From Hanstruepera flava (GTDB taxonomy: Bacteria; Bacteroidota; Bacteroidia; Flavobacteriales; Flavobacteriaceae), in contig NZ_JALJCW010000002.1 in assembly GCF_023634025.1 (NCBI RefSeq), positions 1 to 64,000 on the forward strand: a stretch of 64,000 bases of DNA, written 5' to 3'. The notes below the pieces were generated by a model, which was not told the origin of the DNA, did no database searches, and saw only the letters and a program-made list of their open reading frames with translations. This document shows positions 15,627-24,428 of this stretch, piece by piece. Every line of letters begins with the position of its first letter. Position 1 is the stretch's first letter. The position numbers and the translations under genes were made by a program.

Positions 15627-18260
15627 ATGAAAAAAAAAGTTACTTACCAAATCCCCAAGTCTATCTTAATACTTTTCATGTTATTATTTTTTGGATCGAT
15701 TGTTCATTCTCAAACTTTAATTTCTGCAGCTAACAATGATTGTGGGAGTTTGGAAAGAGTTATGTTCACAAACGGAAGTGAATTTGTCACCATACAGAAT
15801 GGCGGACAATATGATATTTCTGATCTTCCTTCAAATTTTTATGTTCAACTGATGGTGAATGGGAATTCTGAAAGTTCCCGAATTTCTATTGAAAACGTTA
15901 ATACTGATGAGCGACGTTCCATTATTGATAACCAAGCAGATTATACCTTTCCAGAAGGGGATAGTCCTTGGGATTTAGGATTAGGAGAATTTTTATTGAA
16001 AGCCGATATTCATGCCGCAGACAACGGGAGGGGTCGTAATTGTGACCGCATTAGATTTAGTTTTTCACTCACATGTTCAGCCGATGCCGGAACACTGACA
16101 GCCGATATGAACACGGTTGAGCTGGTAAACGGTATGGCCACGATATCGGCTACGCCAGATGGCAATGTAAATGTACCGGACGGATACAGCACAGTTTATG
16201 TATTAACACAAGGATCAGGATTAGTGATTGTAAATGCAGGAGGCGAGCCAAGCTTTGAAGTAACGGAAGCGGGCGAGTATACCATCCATACACTGGTTTA
16301 CAATCCAGAGACATTGGATTTGAGCATTGTTGAGCCAGGCGTTACGACAGGAGTAGATGTATTAAACTTAATTAATGCCAACGGCATCTGTGCCTCTTTG
16401 GATGTTACGGGTGCCAAGGTTGCCGTAATGGAATGTATGGCCGATGCCGGGACACTGACAGCCGATATGAACACGGTTGAGCTGGTAAACGGTGTGGCCA
16501 CGATATCGGCTACACCAGATGCCAATGTAAATGTACCAGACGGATACAGCACAGTTTATGTATTAACACAAGGATCAGGATTAGTGATTGTAAATGCAGG
16601 AGGCGAGCCAAGCTTTGAAGTAATGGAAGCAGGCGAGTATACCATCCATACGCTAGTTTACAATCCAGAGACACTGGATTTGAGCATTGTTGAGCCAGGA
16701 GTGACTACAGGCGTTGACGTATTGAACCTTATCAATGCCAACGGTATCTGTGCCTCGTTGGATGTCCCAGGTGCTCCAGTTTCAGTAATGGAATGTATGG
16801 CTGATGCCGGGACACTGACAGCCGATATGAACACGGTTGAGCTGGTAAACGGTATGGCCACGATATCTGCTACGCCGGATGGCAATATAAATGTACCAGA
16901 CGGTTACCAAACATTGTTTGTATTGACAGAAGGTGCTGGTCTTGTCATCGTTAATGTAAACACCGAGCCAAGCTTTGAAGTAACTGAAGCAGGCGAGTAT
17001 ACCATCCATACACTAGTTTACAATCCAGAGACATTAGATTTGAGCATTGTTGAGCCAGGCGTTACGACAGGAGTAGATGTATTAAACTTAATCAATGCCA
17101 ACGGTATCTGTGCCTCTTTGGATGTTACGGGCGCCAAGGTAGCCGTAATGGAATGTATGGCCGATGCTGGGACACTGACAGCCGATATGAACCCGGTTGA
17201 GCTGGTAAACGGTATGGCCACGATATCGGCTACGCCAGATGGCAATGTAAATGTACCGAACGGTTACCAGACCTTGTTTGTATTGACAGAAGGTGCTGAC
17301 CTTGTCATCGTTAATGTAAACACAGAGCCAAGCTTTGAAGTAATGGAAGCAGGCGAGTATACCATCCATACACTGGTTTACAATCCAGAGACATTGGATT
17401 TGAGCATTGTTGAGCCAGGCGTTACGACAGGAGTAGATGTATTAAACTTAATCAATGCCAACGGTATCTGTGCCTCGTTGGATGTGCCAGGTGCGCCAAT
17501 AATGGTTAATGAGGAAGTTGAATGTATTACTGATGCAGGGACTATGTATTCAAGCAGTCCAATCACATGCCTGACAGATGGAAGTGCTATGATAGAGGCT
17601 ATGCAAAATAATCCGGCTAATATTCCGGATGGTTATCAGCAATTGTTTGTTTTAACAGAAGCGTTTACACTTACTATTTTAAATGTTTCTACAACACCCG
17701 AATTTACCGTTACAAATAGAGGTTTTTACAGAATACACAGTTTAGTGTATAATCCAGAAACTTTAGATTTAAGTGTTGTTGTACCAGGGGAAACTACAGG
17801 GTTTGATGTGGTAAACTTGATTAACGATAATAACATTTGTGCATCTTTAGACGTTCATGGTGCTATTAATTTAGTAATTGGTCGCAATTGGTTCTGCTTC
17901 TTCTTTGAGAACTATCACAAAGGAACTAACTCTAATGACTCTGGTTTAACAGCATATGTTGAGAATTATGATAACTATAAATCTTTTGAAAAAGACTTTA
18001 TAGCTAACAATTCTGAAATTAGTTTATATCCTAATCCAGTAGTATCAGACTTAAATGTAAATATTCAATTATTTGATGATGAAGTTATGAGCTACCGTGT
18101 AACTGATGTAAGCGGAAGACAAGTGTTAAGCGGTAACGATTTGAGATTCACAAATGGATCGTTAATGATTAATACCAATAACTTAATAAATGGTATGTAT
18201 ATCATTAGTTTCGAATCTGAATACCGAACCCTTACCAAAAAAATATTGGTGAATAGATAG
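15627..18260 (+). CDS. Large repeat protein secreted by the type IX system
   Basis: 877 residues. It has a signal peptide (residues 1-29, ending FFGSIVHSQ), a unique region to about 150, and four near-identical 120-residue repeats at about 152-631. A fifth, diverged repeat follows to about 755. The C-terminus is a T9SS type A sorting domain from about 800, with LYPNPVVSDLNV, YRVTDVSGRQV and LINGMYIISFES. The repeats each read ADAGTLTADM, VNVPDGY, AGEYTIHTLVYNPETLDLS and NANGICASLDV in order. The protein should be exported across both membranes and anchored or released at the surface; function is not known, possibly adhesion. A possible -7 element TAACTTTA lies at 15594-15601. A terminator follows. 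Confidence 0.88.
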   Translation: MKKKVTYQIPKSILILFMLLFFGSIVHSQTLISAANNDCGSLERVMFTNGSEFVTIQNGGQYDISDLPSNFYVQLMVNGNSESSRISIENVNTDERRSIIDNQADYTFPEGDSPWDLGLGEFLLKADIHAADNGRGRNCDRIRFSFSLTCSADAGTLTADMNTVELVNGMATISATPDGNVNVPDGYSTVYVLTQGSGLVIVNAGGEPSFEVTEAGEYTIHTLVYNPETLDLSIVEPGVTTGVDVLNLINANGICASLDVTGAKVAVMECMADAGTLTADMNTVELVNGVATISATPDANVNVPDGYSTVYVLTQGSGLVIVNAGGEPSFEVMEAGEYTIHTLVYNPETLDLSIVEPGVTTGVDVLNLINANGICASLDVPGAPVSVMECMADAGTLTADMNTVELVNGMATISATPDGNINVPDGYQTLFVLTEGAGLVIVNVNTEPSFEVTEAGEYTIHTLVYNPETLDLSIVEPGVTTGVDVLNLINANGICASLDVTGAKVAVMECMADAGTLTADMNPVELVNGMATISATPDGNVNVPNGYQTLFVLTEGADLVIVNVNTEPSFEVMEAGEYTIHTLVYNPETLDLSIVEPGVTTGVDVLNLINANGICASLDVPGAPIMVNEEVECITDAGTMYSSSPITCLTDGSAMIEAMQNNPANIPDGYQQLFVLTEAFTLTILNVSTTPEFTVTNRGFYRIHSLVYNPETLDLSVVVPGETTGFDVVNLINDNNICASLDVHGAINLVIGRNWFCFFFENYHKGTNSNDSGLTAYVENYDNYKSFEKDFIANNSEISLYPNPVVSDLNVNIQLFDDEVMSYRVTDVSGRQVLSGNDLRFTNGSLMINTNNLINGMYIISFESEYRTLTKKILVNR
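16080..17519 (+). repeat. Four tandem 360-bp repeats inside the T9SS gene
   Basis: Units begin at 16080, 16440, 16800 and 17160 and have exactly equal length. The sequence around GACACTGACAGCCGATATGA recurs in register in all four, with one base changed in the first. The middle part of each unit comes in two versions, in the order A-A-B-B, while the last part alternates x-y-x-y. A fifth unit in the protein is strongly diverged at DNA level. Confidence 0.95.
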
Positions 18261-18298
18261 AATGAAAATTGAAAAAGGAAAATTTAAATCAGTAAGAG

Positions 18299-18322
18299 AA
18301 GCCTCTGTTTAGAGGCTTTTCT
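18299..18322. terminator. Terminator between the T9SS gene and the convergent M14 peptidase gene
   Basis: AAGCCTCT-GTTT-AGAGGCTT is an eight-base-pair stem followed by TTCTTTATTT on the plus strand. It ends right at the peptidase stop codon and probably serves the plus-strand gene. Confidence 0.75.
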
Positions 18323-20050
18323 TTATTTAATTCTGAATACAGGATATTCCATATGGGCTTTTTCATAATGATTGGAGCGCTCAAAAATCCAATTAAGCTG
18401 GGCATACCAATTATTTGCAAATTGCGAATCCGATTCTTTCTTCTTTTCAAATTGGGTTTTTAACTCTGAATTAGTAGCCAATAATTCCAATGCTTCATCT
18501 TCAAAAACATAAGGTGAAAAACCTTCTTTTTGTTGTAAAATAGTATCAAAAAAGTTCCAATTAAAAAAGGAATCTGGTGCTTGAGGTTCTAAAGTTTCTA
18601 ATAAATACCGTTTACCAGCTTGATTTGTTGAAATTAAATAATCACCTTTTTTAAATTTGATATCTAATTGATTGGTTTTAACATTAGTATTATAGTGTTG
18701 ATAATGACCTTCGTAAGCACTTTTTCGTGTCTCGTATTCTGAAATTTTATAAGACTCAACTGAAATAATGGTGTCATTTTCAAGTTGTGTCATTTCAACT
18801 TGATTAATTTTTAATAAATCTATAACATCGTGCCAGCCTTGAGGAATAATGTAAGCCTTTGGTATAGTTATTTCGGTAGTTGGTTTAAAATGGTTTTTAT
18901 ATTTAACCTCTTTTGTGAACGGTTTTTCTCGATTGTATTTTAAGCGTTGTGCTCCAGTGATGTCACTTTTAATAAATGTGCCTTCATAACCCTTAAATTG
19001 TAGTGTGCTATGTTTACTATCATCAACTGTCCAATCAACTGGATATTTTGAGCCTAATTGAAATTGATTAAAAGCTTTTTCACGCTCTGTTTTAATAGTT
19101 TCATGGTTTTCCTCAATAATTTCAATCATACTTATCATGAGTTCATATGTGCCTTCAACTCGCTGTTTGTAGGGCTTAAGCATGTGTGTTTCAACCATCA
19201 TGCCTAATGTGTTCCATAAGGTTGTGTATCCAGTTGAGTATCTGGGATAATCCATAAACTGACTAAACCCAATTTCAGGAACTTGATTAAATACATTCAC
19301 GTAAGGTGTGATATCCCAGTTTTTTTGAGCCAATTTGTTTTCTAGTAGCGGCATAATTTCAGTGTTAAGGTAATTGCCTAGAGAGCCGCCTAATTTATTA
19401 TGTTGGGTAAATAGATGCGTTAGGGTATATTGATAATCGGCACCGTTGCTTACATGGTTATCTATAAATACATCAGGCTTAATTAAATGAAATATTTGTG
19501 CAAAGGTTTTGGCATTTTCGGTATCACATTTAATAAAGTCACGATTTAAATCATAGTTTCTGGCATTGCCTCTAAAACCGTATTCCTTTGGTCCATTTTG
19601 GTTTGCGCGCGTACCGGAATTTCTGTTTAAACTACCACCAACATTATAGATTGGGATAGTTACTAAAACCGTATGTTTTGGTATGCTTATTTTGCCTTGA
19701 GCGATGTCGCGATATAACATCATGGTGGCATCAATACCGTCGCTTTCACCTGGATGAATGCCATTGTTTATCAATAAAATACGTCTGTTGGCTTGTCTTA
19801 TTTTACTAAAATCAAATACTTTATCTGGGTTTAAGGTGACAAGGTGCAAAGGTTCGCCAGAATCGGTTTTTCCTATAGCTTGAATAGAAATTTCCGGATA
19901 GCTTTTGGCCAAATTTTCATAATACGAAATGGTTTGTTGATAGGTGGCTGTTTCAGTCCCATTACTTTTTTCAAAAACCGTTTCAAAATCTTGGGCAATA
20001 CCATTTTGAAGCATTAAACAGGACACCAGAAAAGCACATAATCTATTCAT
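18323..20050 (-). CDS. M14-family zinc carboxypeptidase, exported
   Basis: 575 residues with a signal peptide (MNRLCAFLVSCLMLQNGIAQ). The zinc site begins NNGIHPGESDGID with the His-x-x-Glu ligands. Downstream come NYDLNRDFIKCDTENAKTF with Arg/Asn substrate contacts and a third ligand in FIDNHVSNGADYQY. The catalytic Glu is expected near MVETHMLKPY. The last 250 residues lack a recognised domain. It probably trims peptides or peptidoglycan fragments in the periplasm or outside the cell. Length is above the minimal M14 domain, as is usual for exported Bacteroidota members. Confidence 0.85.
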   Translation of the reverse strand: MNRLCAFLVSCLMLQNGIAQDFETVFEKSNGTETATYQQTISYYENLAKSYPEISIQAIGKTDSGEPLHLVTLNPDKVFDFSKIRQANRRILLINNGIHPGESDGIDATMMLYRDIAQGKISIPKHTVLVTIPIYNVGGSLNRNSGTRANQNGPKEYGFRGNARNYDLNRDFIKCDTENAKTFAQIFHLIKPDVFIDNHVSNGADYQYTLTHLFTQHNKLGGSLGNYLNTEIMPLLENKLAQKNWDITPYVNVFNQVPEIGFSQFMDYPRYSTGYTTLWNTLGMMVETHMLKPYKQRVEGTYELMISMIEIIEENHETIKTEREKAFNQFQLGSKYPVDWTVDDSKHSTLQFKGYEGTFIKSDITGAQRLKYNREKPFTKEVKYKNHFKPTTEITIPKAYIIPQGWHDVIDLLKINQVEMTQLENDTIISVESYKISEYETRKSAYEGHYQHYNTNVKTNQLDIKFKKGDYLISTNQAGKRYLLETLEPQAPDSFFNWNFFDTILQQKEGFSPYVFEDEALELLATNSELKTQFEKKKESDSQFANNWYAQLNWIFERSNHYEKAHMEYPVFRIK

Positions 20051-20099
20051 AAAAGTAAGTTTTAAACCATAAACTTAATCAAATTCTAACAATATAAAC

Positions 20100-20129
20100 T
20101 TGTGCTTCTTAAGATTAACCGTATTTTTG
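20100..20129 (+). promoter_or_regulatory. Promoter of the SulP transporter gene
   Basis: TTG at 20100-20102 and TATTTTTG at 20122-20129 are separated by 19 bases, matching the Bacteroidota consensus TTG-N17-23-TAnnTTTG. Its position shows that a GTG at 20102 cannot be the start of translation and supports the ATG at 20150. Confidence 0.75.
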
Positions 20130-20149
20130 CAGCTTGTAAAACTACCATC

Positions 20150-21772
20150 ATGACTGAGTTTATTAGTAAACGAGCGGCTAATGCTAAAAACGATATTTTA
20201 TCAGGTCTAACAGTTGCCTTGGCCTTGGTTCCAGAAGCTGTGGCTTTTGCTTTTGTAGCAGGCGTAGACCCATTGGTCGGTTTATATGCTGCTTTTATGA
20301 TTGGATTGATTACCTCTATTTTTGGCGGTCGTCCAGGTATGATTAGTGGTGCTACAGGTGCTTTGGCAGTGGTGATGGTTAGTTTAGTGGCAGAAGGAAA
20401 TGCCATGGGAGTACAAGGCGAGCAATTAGGTTTGTACTACCTGTTTGCAACGGTTATTCTTATGGGTATTATTCAAATGCTAGCAGGTGTTTTTAAGCTT
20501 GGAAAGTTTGTACGATTAATTCCGCACCCCGTTATGATGGGTTTTGTAAATGGTTTGGCTATTGTGATTTTTCTATCGCAGTTAGGCATGTTTATGACAG
20601 TTGAAAACGGTAATGAAGTTTGGTTGCATGGAACTGAATTATGGACCATGATTGGTCTTGTAGCCTTGACAATGGGAATTATGTTTGGCTTGCCCAAACT
20701 GACCAAAAAACTACCCGAAGCGTTAATGGCTATTTTGGTGGTTTCCGCTATTGTCATTTTTGGGAATTTAGATGTGGCTACTGTTGGAAGTTTTATTAGA
20801 GAAGGAGGTGGCGAAGGCCTGAAAGGCGGTTTGCCACAGTTTCAGTTTGATACCTTTAACAAAGTACCATTTACTTGGCAAACACTAAAATTTATTGGGC
20901 CTTATGCCTTGATTTTGGCTGCCATTGGCTTGATAGAATCCTTAATGACCTTAAACTTAATTGATGAATTGACCGAAACCCGAGGAAATACCAATCGGGA
21001 ATGTTTAGCACAGGGAGGAGCCAATATTGTAACAGGTCTGTTTGGTGGTATGGGAGGTTGCGCCATGATTGGGCAATCCATTATCAATATTAAAGGAGGT
21101 GGCCGAACAAGACTATCAGGTATTGTAGCAGCAGTTGCCTTGTTAATGTTTATTTTGTTTGCTTCTGGTCTAATAGAACAGGTGCCTATTGCAGCCTTGG
21201 TAGGCGTGATGTTTATGGTAGTTATTGGAACTTTTGCTTGGTCTAGTTTTAGAATCATGAATAAGATTCCAAAATCCGATGTATTTGTATTGGTTTTAGT
21301 ATCCGGTTTAACGGTTTTATTCGATTTGGCCATTGCTGTAATTGCAGGTGTTATTGTAAGTGCTTTGGTATTCTCATGGGAAAATGCGAAACGTATTCGT
21401 GCACGTAAACGCTTTAAAGAAGATGGTACGAAAGTTTATGAAATTTGGGGCCCTTTATTCTTTGGTTCTATTAAAGCATTTAACGATAAGTTTGATGTAA
21501 AAAACGACCCAGAAAAAGTGGAAATAGATTTTGTAGAATCACGAGTCAGTGACCATTCGGCGTTGGAAGCTATTTTCAATTTGGTTGAAAAATATGAGGC
21601 CGAAGGCAAATCAATTAAGTTGAAACATTTAAGCGAGGACTGTAAAATCTTATTGTACAAGGCTAGCCCTAAATTTCGGGAAGTTATTATTGAAGATATT
21701 GATGACCCACGCTATCATTTAGCTGCTAATCCTGAAGAATTTCCGAAACCACTTTCGGAATATAAGTTTTAA
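20150..21772 (+). CDS. SulP-family anion transporter with STAS domain
   Basis: 540 residues from ATG 20150 (MTEFISKRAANAKNDILSGL); an upstream GTG lies inside the promoter. The transmembrane core covers about residues 20-410, with DILSGLTVALALVPEAVAFAF, VAGVDPLVGLYAAF, GGRPGMISGATGALAVV and FGGMGGCAMIGQSIIN, all typical of SulP/SLC26 proteins. A STAS domain occupies about residues 435-530 (VYEIWGPLFFGSIKAF). It may carry sulfate, bicarbonate or another anion; substrate cannot be told. The GGCAMIGQS motif suggests the YvdB/SulP subgroup. Its stop overlaps the stop of the convergent lipoprotein gene. Confidence 0.9.
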   Translation: MTEFISKRAANAKNDILSGLTVALALVPEAVAFAFVAGVDPLVGLYAAFMIGLITSIFGGRPGMISGATGALAVVMVSLVAEGNAMGVQGEQLGLYYLFATVILMGIIQMLAGVFKLGKFVRLIPHPVMMGFVNGLAIVIFLSQLGMFMTVENGNEVWLHGTELWTMIGLVALTMGIMFGLPKLTKKLPEALMAILVVSAIVIFGNLDVATVGSFIREGGGEGLKGGLPQFQFDTFNKVPFTWQTLKFIGPYALILAAIGLIESLMTLNLIDELTETRGNTNRECLAQGGANIVTGLFGGMGGCAMIGQSIINIKGGGRTRLSGIVAAVALLMFILFASGLIEQVPIAALVGVMFMVVIGTFAWSSFRIMNKIPKSDVFVLVLVSGLTVLFDLAIAVIAGVIVSALVFSWENAKRIRARKRFKEDGTKVYEIWGPLFFGSIKAFNDKFDVKNDPEKVEIDFVESRVSDHSALEAIFNLVEKYEAEGKSIKLKHLSEDCKILLYKASPKFREVIIEDIDDPRYHLAANPEEFPKPLSEYKF

Positions 21773-22242
21773 TCCAAATTTCGAGATTGTCCGTTTAAAA
21801 GTTTCCAACCATCAGTGCGTTTAATAAGTGTACCTGATTCTATTATTTTGAAGTTGGAAATAACATTGGCTGTATCAACCATTTTTCCTTTTACTATACC
21901 AGAATAGTTAGCAATTTCTGATGATAAAGGAAAAATTTCTAAAGTTTGAAATTCAAATGAAATGGATTGAATGCTTTTATTGTTCAGAATAAGAATAGCT
22001 TTAATAGAATCATATTTAATAGCCGATTGGTAACCTGGTGGCACCCAAAAAAAATCATCGGAATCATCCAAATAATCAAACTCAGCAGGTAAACCATCTT
22101 GTTTGATAGCTTCATGATATTCATCAAACATGGTTTCAATTTCACTAATAACTTGTAATTTATCCAATGCTTTGGATTGTTCTTTTTTGCAGCTGGTAGA
22201 TAGTATAAGAATTAAAAGGAAATAGAGAGAGATGGGTTTCAT
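21769..22242 (-). CDS. Lipoprotein with an NTF2-like (SnoaL/DUF4440-type) fold
   Basis: 157 residues. The lipobox LSTSC follows a short hydrophobic signal (ISLYFLLILILS). The mature part begins with a helix (LDKLQVISEIETMFDEYHEAIKQDGL), then DSDDFFWVPPGYQ and a strand-rich half ending LIKRTDGWKLLNGQSR. This order of helices then curved sheet, with the final G-WKL strand, is typical of NTF2-like proteins. Function unknown. It lies six bases after coaD and is last in the ddl-coaD transcript. Confidence 0.68.
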   Translation of the reverse strand: MKPISLYFLLILILSTSCKKEQSKALDKLQVISEIETMFDEYHEAIKQDGLPAEFDYLDDSDDFFWVPPGYQSAIKYDSIKAILILNNKSIQSISFEFQTLEIFPLSSEIANYSGIVKGKMVDTANVISNFKIIESGTLIKRTDGWKLLNGQSRNLD

Positions 22243-22248
22243 GACAGT

Positions 22249-22704
22249 TTATTTTACCCGAACACTGGCAGGCACCAATTTGGTATAGTCGCCATTATTT
22301 CTAATAACATCGCGCACGATAGATGACGAAATGTAAGAGGTATTAGCAGCCGTCAATAAGAAAACGGTTTCAATAGGTGCCAAATCCCGATTGGTGTGCG
22401 CAATGGCTTTTTCAAATTCAAAATCAGCTGGATTGCGTAAGCCACGTAAGATAAATTTAACATTATTCTTTTTGCAGAAGTCAACAGTTAAACCTTCATA
22501 CGAAACAACTGTTACCTTGGGCTCATTTTTAAAAGCATCTTTGATGAATTGGACACGCTCGTCCAACGAAAACATATATTTCTTTTCAGCATTGATGCCA
22601 ATAGCCACAATTACTTCATCAAAAAGTTTCACGGCACGCTTAATAATATCGTAATGCCCAAGTGTAATAGGGTCAAATGATCCTGGAAAAATGGCTCGTT
22701 TCAT
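22249..22704 (-). CDS. coaD: Phosphopantetheine adenylyltransferase
   Basis: 151 residues. It catalyses the fourth step of coenzyme A synthesis. The N-terminal GSFDPITLGHYDII holds the (H/T)xGH nucleotidyltransferase motif. LRGLRNPADFEFE contains the Arg residues that contact ATP and pantetheine. The C-terminal ISSSIVRDV matches the ISSTxVR signature. It lies 18 bases downstream of ddl. Confidence 0.96.
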   Translation of the reverse strand: MKRAIFPGSFDPITLGHYDIIKRAVKLFDEVIVAIGINAEKKYMFSLDERVQFIKDAFKNEPKVTVVSYEGLTVDFCKKNNVKFILRGLRNPADFEFEKAIAHTNRDLAPIETVFLLTAANTSYISSSIVRDVIRNNGDYTKLVPASVRVK

Positions 22705-22722
22705 AGGTTAAAATTACAATTT

Positions 22723-23697
22723 TTATTTCAAAGCCTCTTCAATAGCATTTTCAAACAATTGGGCTAAACTAATTCCTGCAGCTGCAGCTTGTTGTGGTAA
22801 AATACTAGCTTTAGTTAAACCAGGAACTGTGTTGACTTCCAAAAGATGTGGTTCACCATTCTTGAAAATATATTCGCTTCTGGAAAAGCCTTCCATTTTT
22901 AAAATCTCATAAACTTGTTTTGCTAACCTTCTTACTTTATCAGCATCAGCTTCAGAAATACGAGCTGGAGTTATTTCTTGGGATTCACCCAAATATTTCG
23001 CTTTATAATCAAAAAAGTCATTATCACTCACGATTTCGGTTATGGGTAGAACAGTAACCTCACCTTTGTACTTTATCACACCAACAGAAACTTCGGTGCC
23101 ATCTAAAAACGATTCTATTATTATTTCATCATCTTCTTTGTAGGCGTGTTCAATAGCTTGTTTTAGTTCGTTTTGTTTATAAACTTTGGTAATGCCAAAA
23201 CTACTACCGGCTTTATTGGCTTTTACAAAACAAGGTAAGCCAACTTTGTTGATAATGGCATTTTCGTAAATGGTATCACCCAAGTTTAAATAATAGCTTT
23301 CAGCTGTTTTAATGCCATAAGGTTTTAACACGCTCAAACAGTCTCGTTTATTAAAGGTTAAGGCAGCCTGATACATACCGCAACTGGTGTGCGGAATTTT
23401 TAAAAGCTCTAGGTAAGATTGCATATAGCCATCCTCACCAGGCGAACCATGAATGGCGTTAAACACACAATCAAAAGAAACTTTCGTATCCTTTATAATC
23501 ACGGAAAAATCGTTTTTGTCGATAGGGAATTCTTGCTCGTTATCATCAACATAAACCCATCTGTCTTCAAATATGTGGAGTCTATAAGCCTCAAACTTAT
23601 TGGGACTCAAGGTTTCATAAACCACGTTGCCACTTTTAAGCGAAATCTCGTATTCGCTAGAGTAGCCACCCATTATTATTCCAATCTTTTTTTTCAT
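22723..23697 (-). CDS. ddl: D-alanine--D-alanine ligase
   Basis: 324 residues. It joins two D-alanines for the peptidoglycan stem peptide. The N-terminal IGIIMGGYSSEYEISLKSG, the AIHGSPGEDGYMQSYLELL segment, LPCFVKANKAGSSFGITKV (ATP-grasp) and LLEVNTVPGLTKASILPQQ (metal-binding Glu and Asn) are all in place. It leads a probable operon with coaD and the lipoprotein gene. A near-palindrome TTTCCGCTTAAGTGGAAA lies in its upstream region at about 23705-23722, with one mismatched pair. Confidence 0.95.
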   Translation of the reverse strand: MKKKIGIIMGGYSSEYEISLKSGNVVYETLSPNKFEAYRLHIFEDRWVYVDDNEQEFPIDKNDFSVIIKDTKVSFDCVFNAIHGSPGEDGYMQSYLELLKIPHTSCGMYQAALTFNKRDCLSVLKPYGIKTAESYYLNLGDTIYENAIINKVGLPCFVKANKAGSSFGITKVYKQNELKQAIEHAYKEDDEIIIESFLDGTEVSVGVIKYKGEVTVLPITEIVSDNDFFDYKAKYLGESQEITPARISEADADKVRRLAKQVYEILKMEGFSRSEYIFKNGEPHLLEVNTVPGLTKASILPQQAAAAGISLAQLFENAIEEALK

Positions 23698-23833
23698 GTC
23701 TATTTTCCGCTTAAGTGGAAATCAAATTGATTAATTCTGTCTATAAAATCTAAAACGAACAATAAAACGTATCTATTATTAGTTAAGCTAAAATATCACT
23801 AAAAAATCGAAAGTAAAAACAGTTCTGTTTTTA

Positions 23834-23841
23834 TATATTTG
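23834..23841 (+). promoter_or_regulatory. Promoter -7 element of the PASTA-rluD pair
   Basis: TATATTTG is an exact TAnnTTTG match 19 bases before the ATG at 23860. A TTG inside it could be misread as a start codon, but it would lie upstream of the transcript. Confidence 0.6.
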
Positions 23842-23859
23842 TTTCAGAAACAATCATTC

Positions 23860-24426
23860 ATGAGTTTAATAGGATTTCTAAAAAGTAAAGTGTTTTTAAA
23901 GCAATTGGTATTGGCATTGGTAGCGATAGTTGTTATGGTTTTTATCATGTTGAAATGGTTAAATATATCTACCAATCATGGTGAATTTGAAACCGTACCC
24001 GATTTAAAGGGAAAATCCATTGAGGTTGCCAATATTGAGTTGAAGGAAAACAATTTGGTTATGGAGATATTGGATTCTTCAAATTTTAATCCAGATTATC
24101 CCAAATTCTCGGTAATAGAACAAGATCCTATTGCTGGTAAGCAGGTTAAAGAAAACAGAAAAATATATTTAACTCTTAATCCATCGGGTTACAGAAAAGT
24201 CATGGTTCCCGAATTAAAAGAACGTACCTTAAGGCAAGCGAAACCGACTTTGGAAGCTTTAGGTTTTGAAGTTGGAAAATTAACCTATGTGGATAATATT
24301 GCTATTGATGTGGTTATAAAAATGACGCACGATGGTCAAGAAATTAAAGCTGGTGACATGTTGCCTAAAACCTCTAAAATAGATTTGGTTTTGGGGAACG
24401 GAAAACGACCTGGTTCAACCGAATAA
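23860..24426 (+). CDS. Membrane-anchored PASTA-domain protein
   Basis: 188 residues from ATG 23860 (MSLIGFLKSK). One membrane helix (LVLALVAIVVMVFIMLKWL) anchors it, and the outside part carries two PASTA domains: about 42-108 (TVPDLKGKSIEVANIELKENN) and about 109-182 (MVPELKERTLRQAKPTLEALG). PASTA domains bind peptidoglycan or beta-lactams in Ser/Thr kinases and penicillin-binding proteins, but no kinase or transpeptidase domain is attached here. Stand-alone PASTA proteins next to rluD are common in Flavobacteriia. The next gene starts two bases after its stop. Confidence 0.85.
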   Translation: MSLIGFLKSKVFLKQLVLALVAIVVMVFIMLKWLNISTNHGEFETVPDLKGKSIEVANIELKENNLVMEILDSSNFNPDYPKFSVIEQDPIAGKQVKENRKIYLTLNPSGYRKVMVPELKERTLRQAKPTLEALGFEVGKLTYVDNIAIDVVIKMTHDGQEIKAGDMLPKTSKIDLVLGNGKRPGSTE

Positions 24427-24428
24427 TA

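Noticed and set aside
16010-17566. Several frames of 60-93 codons opposite the T9SS repeats
   Set aside because: They repeat with the same 360-base period and only mirror the coding strand.
20102-20149. GTG start extending the SulP protein by 16 residues
   Set aside because: A consensus promoter covers this codon, so it would not be in the mRNA.
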